Below, one piece after another: positions 15,076 through 24,959 of a stretch of 33,430 nucleotides of DNA. Under the pieces are notes generated by a model that ran no database searches, was not told where the DNA came from, and worked only from the letters and a program-made list of their open reading frames with translations. The stretch lies in the NCBI GenBank assembly GCA_964405335.1, contig CAYONP010000068.1, positions 1 to 33,430 on the forward strand, written 5' to 3'. Numbering within the stretch: the stretch's first letter is position 1; each line of letters starts with the position of its first letter. Both the position numbers and the translations under genes were made by a program. The DNA comes from CAYONP01 sp964405335 (GTDB taxonomy: Bacteria; Armatimonadota; UBA10988).

Positions 15076-15648
15076 ATGACTGAGCCACCGGACGCGGCGC
15101 CCGGCAACGACACCATCTGGGTGCCGCCGAGTGCCCGCAAGCCCGAGCCGGCGCCGGCCGAGGAGGTCGCCGAGAGCGCCGCCGAACCCGAACCGGAGCC
15201 CGAACCCGACTGGCATGACCGCTACCTGCGCGCGCTGGCCGACGCGGAGAACATCCGCCGCCGCGGCGCCGAGCAGTCACGGCTGGCCATCGAGCGAGCC
15301 AACCAGGAGTTTCTGCGCCAACTGTTGCCGGTGGTCGACGGGTTCGACCGCGCGCTGGCCGCGGCCGAGCAGGGCGCCTCGTTCGAGTCGCTGGCCGAGG
15401 GGCTGCGGCTGCTCGGCTCGCAGCTCGACAGCTTCCTGGCTGGCGCCGGCGTGACGCGCATCGACTGCGCCGCCGGCGATGCCTTCGATCCGGAGCAGCA
15501 CGAGGCGGTGGTGCGCCTGCCGGCCAGGGACGACGTGCCGGCCGGGCACATCGCCGGCCTGCTGGAGCCGGGTTACCGCCTGCACGGCCGGGTGCTGCGG
15601 CCGGCCCGCGTGGCGGTGGCCGGCGAGCCGCTCGACCAAGAGGCCTGA
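15076..15648 (+). CDS. grpE: Nucleotide exchange factor GrpE
   Basis: A 190-residue co-chaperone that releases ADP from DnaK. The N-terminus (about 1-45) is disordered and rich in Pro and Glu. The long coiled-coil helix includes R-Y-L-R-A-L-A-D-A-E-N. The four-helix part has L-L-P-V-V-D-G-F-D-R-A-L, and the C-terminal beta domain shows F-D-P-E-Q-H-E-A-V and G-Y-R-L-H-G-R-V-L-R-P-A-R-V. Length and motif order are normal for the family. GGAG precedes ATG 15076. Neither dnaK nor dnaJ is adjacent, which is unusual for grpE; instead it sits inside a train of tRNA, aromatic and cytochrome genes. Confidence 0.93.
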   Translation: MTEPPDAAPGNDTIWVPPSARKPEPAPAEEVAESAAEPEPEPEPDWHDRYLRALADAENIRRRGAEQSRLAIERANQEFLRQLLPVVDGFDRALAAAEQGASFESLAEGLRLLGSQLDSFLAGAGVTRIDCAAGDAFDPEQHEAVVRLPARDDVPAGHIAGLLEPGYRLHGRVLRPARVAVAGEPLDQEA

Positions 15649-15660
15649 CAGGAGCCGGCG

Positions 15661-15909
15661 GTGACCGTGGCGATGCCCATCCTGCTCGCCGCCACGCCTC
15701 TGGGCGAGTTGTCCGCCTGGGCCGACAGCGTCGAGGCCGGACCGGCCGAGGTCGGCGCGCGGAGTTTTCTCAACCGCGACTATCATACACCCGAGATGCC
15801 CGATCAGAGCCGGGCGGTGCTGGGCGAGCTGCTGCGCGCCGGCGTCGACAGCTTCTGCACCGATCACGCGCCGCACGTCCGCCGGGTCTGGCGGTTGATG
15901 TGGCCGTGA
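15661..15909 (+). CDS. Small hypothetical protein between grpE and ccmA
   Basis: An 82-codon frame starting at GTG 15661, 12 bases after the grpE stop, with GGAG seven bases upstream; its stop overlaps the ccmA start region. Codon third positions are strongly G or C like the neighbours, which supports coding. The sequence has no membrane segment. Near its end D-S-F-C-T-D-H-A-P-H resembles the T-D-H-A-P-H metal motif of dihydroorotases, but the rest of that fold is absent, so this may be chance or a remnant. I do not recognise a family. Confidence 0.5.
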   Translation: MTVAMPILLAATPLGELSAWADSVEAGPAEVGARSFLNRDYHTPEMPDQSRAVLGELLRAGVDSFCTDHAPHVRRVWRLMWP

Positions 15910-16523
15910 ACGACGTCTCCGTCCGGTTCGCCGGCTGTGGTCACCGGTTCGGCCGCCGGGTGCTCTTCCGCGACCTGACCGCCGAGCTGTCAGCCGGCGA
16001 GATCGTCGGCGTGACCGGCGCCAACGGGACAGGCAAGTCGACGCTGCTCAAGCTGATTGCCGGCCTGCTGCGGCCGACGGTGGGCAGCGTGAACCTGCTC
16101 CGCGACGGACACGTCCTGACCGCCGAGGAGCGCCGCGCGGCGGTGGGCTATGCGGGCGTCGAGACGATGCCGTACGAAGCGCTGACCGTGCGCGAGAATC
16201 TGCGCTTCTTTGCCGAGGTGCGCGGGCTGGACGGCCTGGGCGAGCCCGAGCTGGTCGGCCGGCTCGGGCTCGAGGCGCGGCTCGACCAACTGGTCGCCGA
16301 ACTGTCGTCGGGCTATCGCCAGCGTGTCAGACTCGCTTTGGCGCTGCTGCACCAACCGGCGGTGCTGCTGCTCGACGAGCCGACGGTGACGCTCGACGAG
16401 GCCGGCGGCGAGCAGGTGGCAGCATTGTTGCAAATGCAACAAGCGCGGGGGTTGTGCGTCGTAGCCACGAATGATTCGCGAGACTTGGCGCATGCGAGCC
16501 GCATCCTCAAGCTGGGCGCGTGA
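15900..16523 (+). CDS. ccmA: Heme exporter ATP-binding subunit CcmA
   Basis: A 207-residue ABC ATPase that powers release of holo-CcmE from the CcmC-heme complex in System I cytochrome c maturation. Walker A is G-A-N-G-T-G-K-S-T (40-48), the signature is L-S-S-G-Y-R-Q-R-V (135-143), and Walker B is V-L-L-L-D-E-P (155-161). A switch His is not obvious near the end (V-V-A-T-N-D). Length matches CcmA. I use GTG 15900; GTG 15906 is equally possible, and neither has a clear ribosome binding site, so coupling to the preceding small frame is likely. ccmB overlaps its 3-prime end. Confidence 0.88.
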   Translation: MAVNDVSVRFAGCGHRFGRRVLFRDLTAELSAGEIVGVTGANGTGKSTLLKLIAGLLRPTVGSVNLLRDGHVLTAEERRAAVGYAGVETMPYEALTVRENLRFFAEVRGLDGLGEPELVGRLGLEARLDQLVAELSSGYRQRVRLALALLHQPAVLLLDEPTVTLDEAGGEQVAALLQMQQARGLCVVATNDSRDLAHASRILKLGA

Positions 16524-17166
16524 GTCGGTCGCCATCCTGAAGAAGGACCTGGCGGTCGAGTTCCGCACCCGTTACGCGCTCAGCGCGGTGATGCTCTTCG
16601 CCTTGACGACCTTGATGGCGGTCAGCTTCACCACTTACGAGAGCGCCGCCGGCCCGGTCAAGGCGGCGCTGCTCTGGCTGGTGCTGCTGTTCGCCGCGTT
16701 GACCGGCCTGGCCCGCGGGTTCGTCGCCGAAGAAGATGGCCGCACCGCCGACAGCCTGCGCCTGGCCGCCGGCCCGACGGCGGTCTTTCTCGGCAAGTTC
16801 GGGTTCAACCTGCTGCTCATGTATGCCCTCGCCGCCGTGCTGGTACCAGGCTTTGTGGTGCTGATGGATGTCCACATCACGCAGCCCTTGGTGCTGGTCA
16901 TGCTGCTGCTTTGCGGCTGCTGGGCTCTGGCGGCGGTGCTCACCTTCACCGCCGCGCTGGTCTCGCGGGCGCGCTCGCGCGGCGCACTGGCGGCGGTGCT
17001 CGGGTTCCCGCTGACCGTGCCGCTGCTGGTGCTGGCCATCCGCGGCACCGCGGCAGCCTTCGACGAAGCGACCGGTGGCTGGGACGGCGTGCGGGGGTTG
17101 GTCTCGTACGCGGGCATCATGTCCGTGGTGGCCCTCTCGTTGTTCGAGGTGGTGTGGAATGCGTAA
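16492..17166 (+). CDS. ccmB: Heme exporter membrane subunit CcmB
   Basis: A 224-residue protein with about six transmembrane helices, the membrane partner of CcmA. The N-terminal cytoplasmic stretch I-L-K-K-D-L-A-V-E-F-R-T-R-Y is the family hallmark, followed by the first helix (A-L-S-A-V-M-L-F-A-L). The last helix ends A-L-S-L-F-E-V-V-W-N-A. The start is uncertain: ATG 16492 overlaps ccmA by 32 bases, and ATG 16471 would add seven residues; neither has a good ribosome binding site. The stop overlaps the ccmC start by eight bases. Confidence 0.87.
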   Translation: MRAASSSWARESVAILKKDLAVEFRTRYALSAVMLFALTTLMAVSFTTYESAAGPVKAALLWLVLLFAALTGLARGFVAEEDGRTADSLRLAAGPTAVFLGKFGFNLLLMYALAAVLVPGFVVLMDVHITQPLVLVMLLLCGCWALAAVLTFTAALVSRARSRGALAAVLGFPLTVPLLVLAIRGTAAAFDEATGGWDGVRGLVSYAGIMSVVALSLFEVVWNA

Positions 17167-17815
17167 GCCGTGGCTGGCTCTGCTCGCCGTCTGGATCTGC
17201 TTGACCACCATCGCCTCGTTTGCCGTGGCGATGCCGGACCAGGCGGGCTTCGCCGACCTCGAGGCCTATCGCGCGGTCTTCTTCCATGTGCCGCTGGCCT
17301 GGGCCGGCACGGTTGCCTTCATGGCCGCGGCGTGGCACTCGGCGATCTACCTGCGCCGGCGCGAACTGCTCGACGACGCCCGCGGCTACGGCGCGGCCGA
17401 GACGGGGCTGGTCATGCTGGTCCTGGCCACGCTGACCGGCATGGTCTTCGCCAAGACGCAGTGGGGCACCTGGTGGCACTGGGACCCACGTCAGACGTCA
17501 GTCTTTTTTGTCATCCTGATTTATGCTGGGTACTTGCTGCTGCGCGGCGCGCTGCCCGAGGATGAGCGGATGCGGGCGCAGCTCGGCGCGGCCTACCTGC
17601 TGCTTGCCGTCGCGCCGATGCTCTGGCTGGTGGCTTACTACCCGCGGATCCAGGGCAAAGGCTCGCTGCATCCCGCCCAGGCGCCGTTCGATGCGATACA
17701 CTGGTATGTGATGCTGGCCAATCTGCTCGGCTTCCTGGGCGTCTATGCCCTGATCATGCGGCTGCACGCCGGCATCGCCAAGCTGCGGCTGGCGGCCTGG
17801 GAGGTGCGCATATGA
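17159..17815 (+). CDS. ccmC: Heme-handling protein CcmC
   Basis: A 218-residue six-helix membrane protein that loads heme onto CcmE. The tryptophan-rich periplasmic motif W-G-T-W-W-H-W-D (102-109) is clear. Flanking histidines that ligate heme are visible in F-F-H-V-P-L-A-W and in the loop before the last helices (S-L-H-P-A-Q). ATG 17159 lies inside the end of ccmB with GAGGTGG upstream. The stop overlaps the ATG of the next small gene, which makes the ccmBCDE block fully coupled. Confidence 0.93.
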   Translation: MRKPWLALLAVWICLTTIASFAVAMPDQAGFADLEAYRAVFFHVPLAWAGTVAFMAAAWHSAIYLRRRELLDDARGYGAAETGLVMLVLATLTGMVFAKTQWGTWWHWDPRQTSVFFVILIYAGYLLLRGALPEDERMRAQLGAAYLLLAVAPMLWLVAYYPRIQGKGSLHPAQAPFDAIHWYVMLANLLGFLGVYALIMRLHAGIAKLRLAAWEVRI

Positions 17816-17988
17816 CCGGCGGCGCGCTGATCGGCGCAGTGGTGGCGGTGACCGCCTGGCTCGGCCTGTGGGCTTATCTGCGGGTGCTGCAGACGCGGCT
17901 CGACGCGGCACAAGCCGCGCTCGGCGGCGAAACCGTTGCCGAGCCGACGGGAGTCTCGATCACCGAGGTGAGCGATCATGGCAAGTGA
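17812..17988 (+). CDS. ccmD: Small membrane protein in the CcmD position
   Basis: A 58-codon gene that is easy to miss. ATG 17812 overlaps the ccmC stop (ATGA), and the frame ends at 17988 inside the start of ccmE. The product has one membrane helix (about 5-22, A-L-I-G-A-V-V-A-V-T-A-W-L) followed by an amphipathic stretch L-R-V-L-Q-T-R-L-D-A-A-Q-A-A-L and a short acidic tail. This is the size, topology and gene order of CcmD, which helps release holo-CcmE from the CcmABC complex. CcmD is poorly conserved, so the name rests mainly on position and topology. Confidence 0.75.
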   Translation: MTGGALIGAVVAVTAWLGLWAYLRVLQTRLDAAQAALGGETVAEPTGVSITEVSDHGK

Positions 17989-18399
17989 ACTGGGCGCCCG
18001 GCACAAGCGCAATCTGCTGCTTCGCGCGGTGGTCGTGCTCGGGTTGGCGGTCTTCGGTTACAGCGCCTTCGCCTCGTCGCTGGCGCACTATTCGCACGAC
18101 TTTGACCAGGTGCGGGCGACGACCGGCAAGCGGCTGCAGGTGCCCGGCGTGGTGGTCAAGACCGCGCCGCAGACCATCGATCCGGCGACGGGGACATTCA
18201 GTTTCACGGTGACCGATGTCGAGGGCCGCGGGCAGACGATGCGGGTGGTCAGCCGGCAGGTCAAGCCGGGCAACTTCGACGAGGCCAGCCAGGTGGTCTG
18301 TATCGGTGAGTTTCGCGATGGGGTGTTCCGGGCCGACAAGCTGCTCGTTAAGTGTCCCTCGAAAGAGCTGGACAAGCTGCGAGCGACGGAGGGCGGCAC

Positions 18400-18403
<4 letters not shown>
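17978..18403 (+). CDS. ccmE: Heme chaperone CcmE, Cys-type variant
   Basis: A 141-residue membrane-anchored OB-fold protein that carries heme covalently to CcmF. An N-terminal helix (about 14-34) anchors it. The beta-barrel shows V-P-G-V-V-V-K, F-S-F-T-V-T-D and V-V-C-I-G-E-F-R-D-G-V-F-R-A-D-K-L-L-V-K. At the position of the usual heme-binding H-x-x-x-Y there is C-P-S-K-E (Cys126 to Glu130). Cys for His is known in the CxxxY class of CcmE from archaea and some sulfate reducers, but here the Tyr is also missing. GAGGTGAG precedes ATG 17978. Overlaps ccmD by 11 bases and ccmF by four. Confidence 0.88.
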
Positions 18404-20823
<2,420 letters not shown>

Positions 20824-20826
20824 GCC

Positions 20827-21447
20827 ATGAGCGGCCTGCTGCTGGCCCTCGAGGTGGCCGACCGGCGGGTGCTGGTCGCCGGTGGGGGCACGGTGGCCGA
20901 GCGCAAGGTCGGGCGCCTGCTCGAGGCCGGTGCGCGGGTGGCCGTTGTCGCGCCCCGGCTGACCGAGGCCTTGGCCGAGCTGGCCGCCGCGGGGCGGATC
21001 GAGTGGGCGCCGCGCGAGTGGGCCGACGGCGACGTCGCGGGAGCGTGGCTGGTCTTCGCCGCGACCGACTCCGAGGCGGTGAACCAGGCGATCGCACAGG
21101 CGGCGCGGTCGGCGCGGCTCTGGTGCGATGTGGCCGCGCCCGGCGAGGCGGGCGACGCGCAGGTGCTGGCCACGGTGCGTGATGGTCCGCTGCAGATCGG
21201 CATCGGCACCGGCGGGGCGAGCCCGTATGTTGCGCGCCGGGTGCGCGAATTGATCGAGGCGGCGCTGCCCGCGCGGCTGGGCAGCCTGGTCGAGCTGCTC
21301 GGCGAGGTGCGCGGCAGCAGCGGCGCGACGCAGCTCGAGCGGCGCGCGGTGTACGAGCGGATCTGGTCTTCAGACGCGCTGGCGCGGCTGCAGGCCGGTG
21401 ACGAGGAGGGGGCGCGGGCGGTAGTGGCCGCCTGCCTGGAGCGGTGA
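20827..21447 (+). CDS. Precorrin-2 dehydrogenase / sirohydrochlorin ferrochelatase-like protein (siroheme synthase N-terminal domain)
   Basis: A 206-residue protein of the Met8p/CysG-B/SirC family. It oxidises precorrin-2 with NAD and, in bifunctional members, inserts iron to give siroheme, or feeds alternative heme synthesis. The Rossmann motif V-L-V-A-G-G-G-T-V-A-E-R-K-V lies at residues 15-28. A-A-T-D-S-E-A-V-N and the dimer-domain motif G-T-G-G-A-S-P-Y-V-A-R follow. It starts three bases after the ccmF stop and overlaps hemA (TGATG). The methyltransferase half of CysG is absent, so this is the stand-alone form. Confidence 0.9.
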   Translation: MSGLLLALEVADRRVLVAGGGTVAERKVGRLLEAGARVAVVAPRLTEALAELAAAGRIEWAPREWADGDVAGAWLVFAATDSEAVNQAIAQAARSARLWCDVAAPGEAGDAQVLATVRDGPLQIGIGTGGASPYVARRVRELIEAALPARLGSLVELLGEVRGSSGATQLERRAVYERIWSSDALARLQAGDEEGARAVVAACLER

Positions 21448-22742
21448 TGCCGGCAGTGCCATTGCACATCGTGGCGACCGGGCTGAACCACCGCACCGCG
21501 CCGGTGGCGGTGCGGGAACAGGTCGCCTTTCGCCGCTACGAGCTCGAGCCGGCCCTCCACGCCCTGGCCGGGCGGCCGGGGGTGGCCGAGGCGGCGATTC
21601 TAAGCACCTGCAACCGGGCCGAGGTCTATGTCGCCAGCGCCGACCCCGCCGCCGCGGCGGACGAGCTGTCGGGGTTCATGAGCGAGTATCACGAGGTACC
21701 GGCCGACGAGGTGGGCCCGCACCTCTACAGCCATTGCGACGTGGACGCCGCGCGCCACCTCTTCCGCGTCGCCGCCGGGGTCGACAGCCTGGTGCTCGGC
21801 GAGTCCGAGATTCTCGGCCAGGTCAAGGAGGCGTTGGCCAGCGCCGAGGCGGCGGGCACCTCGCGGACGATGCTCAACGAGCTGTTCCAGCGCAGCCTGC
21901 ACCTGGGCAAGGTGGCGCGGACCGAGACGGGGATCAGCCGCGGTCGGGTGTCGGTCGCCTCGGCGGCGGTCGAACTGGCGCGCAGCGTGTTTGGTGAGCT
22001 GGCCGGCCACGGCGCGCTGGTTGTCGGTGCGGGTGAGACCTCGGAGCAGACGCTCGAGCACCTGGTCGCCGCCGGCGTCGAGTCGGTGGTGGTGGCCAAC
22101 CGCACCCACGACCGCGCGGTCGCGTTGGCGGCGCGGCACGGCGGGCGGGCGGTGCAGTTCGATGAGTTCGCCGATGAGCTCGAGCGGTCGGATGTGGTGA
22201 TTTCGGCCAGCGCGGCGCCGCACCCGATCCTGACCGTCGACAAGCTGCGCCCGGCGCTGGAGCGGCGTCACGGTCGGCCGCTGTTCATCGTCGACATCGC
22301 CGTGCCGCGCGATGTCGAACCGGAAGTCGGCGAGCTGCCGAACGTCTACCTCTTCGGCATCGACGACCTGGAGCAGATTGCCGAGCAGTACCGGCGCGAG
22401 CGCGAACGCGAGACGGCGCGGGTCGAGGCGCTGATCGAGACCGAGCTGCGGCGCTACCAGCGCTGGCTCGAAGCCCGCAGCGCGGCGCCGCTGATCCGCG
22501 ACCTGCGTGCCCGCACCGATGCGCTCTGCCGCGACGAGACCGAGCGCTGGCTGCGCAAGTTGCCCGACTTGGACGAGGGCGAGCGCGAGGTGGTGCGCCG
22601 CATGATGCAGAGCTTTGCCAACAAGCTGCTGCATTCGCCGATGGCCGCCCTGCACGAGCTGCCGGGGCGCGAAAACGGCGTCGACGAGATCCACGTCGCG
22701 CGCCGGCTGTTCGGCCTCCACCGCCGCGAGGACGAACGATGA
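21447..22742 (+). CDS. hemA: Glutamyl-tRNA reductase
   Basis: A 431-residue enzyme that reduces glutamyl-tRNA to glutamate-1-semialdehyde, the committed step of the C5 tetrapyrrole pathway. The catalytic Cys55 is in L-S-T-C-N-R-A-E-V-Y. The tRNA-binding region includes G-L-N-H-R-T-A-P. The NADPH domain has V-V-G-A-G-E-T-S-E, where the usual third Gly region is intact, then A-N-R-T. The spinal helix and dimerisation domain close the chain with F-A-N-K-L-L-H-S-P. The ATG at 21447 shares its A with the preceding TGA. The next gene overlaps by four bases (ATGA), as in hemAX operons. Confidence 0.95.
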   Translation: MPAVPLHIVATGLNHRTAPVAVREQVAFRRYELEPALHALAGRPGVAEAAILSTCNRAEVYVASADPAAAADELSGFMSEYHEVPADEVGPHLYSHCDVDAARHLFRVAAGVDSLVLGESEILGQVKEALASAEAAGTSRTMLNELFQRSLHLGKVARTETGISRGRVSVASAAVELARSVFGELAGHGALVVGAGETSEQTLEHLVAAGVESVVVANRTHDRAVALAARHGGRAVQFDEFADELERSDVVISASAAPHPILTVDKLRPALERRHGRPLFIVDIAVPRDVEPEVGELPNVYLFGIDDLEQIAEQYRRERERETARVEALIETELRRYQRWLEARSAAPLIRDLRARTDALCRDETERWLRKLPDLDEGEREVVRRMMQSFANKLLHSPMAALHELPGRENGVDEIHVARRLFGLHRREDER

Positions 22743-23569
22743 GCCCGATCTGCGCCGTCGCCGAGGTGATCGCCCTGCTCTGCTACCTGGTCGCCGCGGT
22801 CTGCTACCCGTTGCGACTGCTCCGGCCCGATGTCGACCTGACCCGCCTCGGCCGCGCCGGATGGTTGGTCGGCGCCGGGCTGCAGGCGTTCGGGCTGATC
22901 GGCCACGCCTGGGGTGGTTCCGACGGGCTGATCATCGGCCGTTACGCCAACGCGGTGTTTGTGCTGGTGCTCTTCCTGCTCGCCGGTGCCGAACTGCAGC
23001 GCCGGCGGATCGACCGCCCGGCGGTCGGCGCGTTCGTTGCCCCGGTGGTCTTCCTGCTCGTGTTGACCAGCGTCTTCCGGCCGCAAATCCCGGTGCCCGC
23101 GGCGCCGAGCCCGTGGTTCGCGGTCCATATCCTGCTCGCCCTGCTGGGCTACGCCTGCTTCGGCATCGCGGCGGCCATGGCGGCCGCCTACCTGCTCGAC
23201 GACGCGCTGCTCAAACGCAAGCAGATCAGCCGGCTGAAGTTGCTCCCCTCACTCGAGACGGCCGACAACGCGGCGCACATGGCGGTGGCCGTCGGCCTGC
23301 CGTTGTTCTCTCTCGGCCTGCTGGTCGGCGCGGCCAACCTGCTCTACTTCGGCAGCCCGTTCGACGTCAAAATCGGTCTCGCCGTGGCCTGCTGGCTGGT
23401 CTACGCGGCCTATCTCTACCTCCGCGGCACGGCGCGTTTGCGCGGCACGCGGGTGCAGCTCCTGGTGCTGCTGGGCTTCGCCCTGGCGGTGGCCAACCTG
23501 CTGCTCGCCCGTCACGCCGAGGCGGTCTACAACCCGCACCCCATCGCCAACGCCGCCCGGGTCGGCTGA
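22739..23569 (+). CDS. hemX: HemX/CcsA-like membrane protein
   Basis: A 276-residue protein with about eight transmembrane helices and the cytochrome c assembly (CcmC/CcsA) fold. It lacks a WWD motif, which separates HemX-type proteins from true heme lyases. A His sits in P-W-F-A-V-H-I-L-L, and the C-terminus ends Y-N-P-H-P-I-A-N. In Bacillus, HemX follows hemA and lowers HemA protein level; the direct hemA overlap here suggests the same role. A role in the adjacent cytochrome maturation system is an alternative. The stop codon (23567-23569) is part of the terminator hairpin. Confidence 0.82.
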   Translation: MSPICAVAEVIALLCYLVAAVCYPLRLLRPDVDLTRLGRAGWLVGAGLQAFGLIGHAWGGSDGLIIGRYANAVFVLVLFLLAGAELQRRRIDRPAVGAFVAPVVFLLVLTSVFRPQIPVPAAPSPWFAVHILLALLGYACFGIAAAMAAAYLLDDALLKRKQISRLKLLPSLETADNAAHMAVAVGLPLFSLGLLVGAANLLYFGSPFDVKIGLAVACWLVYAAYLYLRGTARLRGTRVQLLVLLGFALAVANLLLARHAEAVYNPHPIANAARVG

Positions 23570-23580
23570 CCCGGGCGGCG
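23551..23580 (+). terminator. Operon terminator overlapping the hemX stop codon
   Basis: CGCCGCCCGGGTC-GGCT-GACCCGGGCGGCG is a 13-bp perfect stem; the stop codon TGA spans the loop edge and the second arm. It lies between convergent genes and could serve both strands. No T-run follows on the plus strand. Confidence 0.7.
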
Positions 23581-23600
23581 AATCGTACTCAGCAGTGTGA

Positions 23601-23879
23601 TCAGCCCGGCGGCGGCGGCGGGGTGACCGGCGTGCCGGCCGGCGGACCGCCACCCGGCAGGACCGGACCGGTCGGGCCGCCGATGGTGCCGCTCTCATCC
23701 ATCGCCGGGCCGGTCTCGGTCTGCACCTCGGTCGGCCGCGGCGGCGGGTTGCCCGACTCATCCATCGGCACTTTGCGGCCGCCCAGCCGCGGGAGCACGA
23801 TTACCGCGGCGACGATGATGATCACAACGAGCACCCCGATCAGCACGGGGTTGGTCTTGTTCTGGCCCGCGTCAGACAT
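23601..23879 (-). CDS. Small single-pass membrane protein with Pro-rich tail
   Basis: A 92-residue protein of no known family. A short N-terminus (M-S-D-A-G-Q-N-K-T) is followed by one transmembrane helix (about 12-30, V-L-I-G-V-L-V-V-I-I-I-V). The C-terminal 55 residues are rich in Pro, Gly and Thr, with a twice-repeated M-D-E-S-G unit and a closing run of prolines. It may be a membrane-anchored linker or a pilus-associated accessory protein: it lies directly downstream of a pseudopilin gene on the same strand, although a hairpin (23913-23941) separates them. GAGGAG lies about ten bases before ATG 23879. Confidence 0.6.
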   Translation of the reverse strand: MSDAGQNKTNPVLIGVLVVIIIVAAVIVLPRLGGRKVPMDESGNPPPRPTEVQTETGPAMDESGTIGGPTGPVLPGGGPPAGTPVTPPPPPG

Positions 23880-23912
23880 CGCGACTCACTCCTCTGCGCT
23901 GCATTTCGCGGT

Positions 23913-23941
23913 GGACGGGGCCCCGGCGCGGGGCCCCGTCC
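23913..23941 (-). terminator. Terminator-like hairpin behind the pseudopilin gene
   Basis: GGACGGGGCCCC-GGCGC-GGGGCCCCGTCC has a 12-bp perfect stem, 14 bases beyond the pseudopilin stop. No T-tract is visible, as with the hairpin at 347-372. Confidence 0.6.
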
Positions 23942-23955
23942 GTACCTCCGCCGCG

Positions 23956-24738
23956 CTAGCTGTTCGGCCAGTGCGAGCGGGGGATGGTGGTCCGCTTCTT
24001 GCCAAACGGGACGAGCTTCGCGTGGCCATCGAAGTAGTTGGCGTTGTAGCCCATCTCGTGGTTGAAGATGTTGCGCCGACCGGGGTCGCTGGCATCGGCG
24101 CCGTCCCAGCCGAAGACGCCCCGCTCGGTGAACAACATCCGCTCGGCCACGGCAATCCGCGCGGTGGCCGCCGGTGGGTCACCCGACAGGTCCGGCGGAT
24201 GCTGCACGAACCCGGTGCCGGGCGTGTTGTAGACCCAGTTGGGGAACCACTGGTACGACTGCGCGCCGTGGTTGACGTGGTTCGGCTCCGCCGCCCGGCG
24301 ATACGGGTCCGACGGGCAGAACCAGATCTGCATGTTCTTGATGTACGGGTTGAGCTGAATCCACATCAGCGTGCGGTAGAACTCGAACCCGTACCGGCAG
24401 CCCGTGTAGGGCAGGCCGGGCGACAGGTTGCCGACCCACTGGCCGCCGGCATCGAGGCACTGCGCCCCGCCGACGATCCCGTACGGGTCGACATCGGTGT
24501 TGACTTCCCAGTTGCGCGGGCCGGCGTAGCCGCCCATCGGGAACTTCTCGTCGTAGTCGGTCGAATACTGAATGACGGCCAAGCCGTTCTGCTTCAGGTT
24601 CGACAGACACGACGTCTGACGGGCTTTCTCCCGCGCTCGCGCGAAGACCGGGAACAGGATCGCAGCCAGAATGGCGATGATGGCGATCACCACGAGCAGT
24701 TCGATCAGGGTGAACGCCGGACGACTTCGTATCTTCAC
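23956..24738 (-). CDS. Type IV pilin-like protein with DGH-motif C-terminus (pseudopilin)
   Basis: A 260-residue paralogue of the protein at 392-1171. The leader is eight residues (basic, ending in Ala8), with processing before Phe9 and Glu13 at mature position 5. The helix runs into F-P-V-F-A-R-A-R-E-K-A-R-Q and a Cys-containing segment. The globular domain contains S-T-D-Y-D-E and ends with Y-F-D-G-H-A-K-L-V-P-F. The GTG at 24738 is preferred because GGAGGAGG lies seven bases before it. A second strong site (GAGGAGG) stands before an out-of-frame ATG at 24835 in the leader. A promoter at 24883-24911 gives a leader of about 138 nt. Confidence 0.88.
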   Translation of the reverse strand: MKIRSRPAFTLIELLVVIAIIAILAAILFPVFARAREKARQTSCLSNLKQNGLAVIQYSTDYDEKFPMGGYAGPRNWEVNTDVDPYGIVGGAQCLDAGGQWVGNLSPGLPYTGCRYGFEFYRTLMWIQLNPYIKNMQIWFCPSDPYRRAAEPNHVNHGAQSYQWFPNWVYNTPGTGFVQHPPDLSGDPPAATARIAVAERMLFTERGVFGWDGADASDPGRRNIFNHEMGYNANYFDGHAKLVPFGKKRTTIPRSHWPNS

Positions 24739-24882
24739 GGTCAGGCCTCCTCCAACATCCCGTAGCGGGACACTCGCTTGACCGTGGCGACCAGACGGCA
24801 TCGCCACGACGATTGGCGCCCAGTCCGCCGCCCATTGGAGATTCCTCCTCCGAGTCGGCGACGTTACGCCACTGTGTCGGCC

Positions 24883-24911
24883 ATGCTAACGCAACCGCCG
24901 ACGCGCCGCAA
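24883..24911 (-). promoter_or_regulatory. Sigma-70-type promoter of the pseudopilin gene
   Basis: On the minus strand TTGCGG (24906-24911), a 17-base spacer, TAGCAT (24883-24888). The start point would be near 24876. The -35 box is imperfect. Confidence 0.45.
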
Positions 24912-24959
24912 GCCGAGTTGCGCGTCAATTGTTGCGCGGATCTGAATCTCCTGCGTCGC

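Noticed and set aside
15835..15880. Dihydroorotase gene suggested by T-D-H-A-P-H
   Set aside because: The frame is only 82 codons and lacks every other part of the dihydroorotase barrel. At most a chance match or a remnant.
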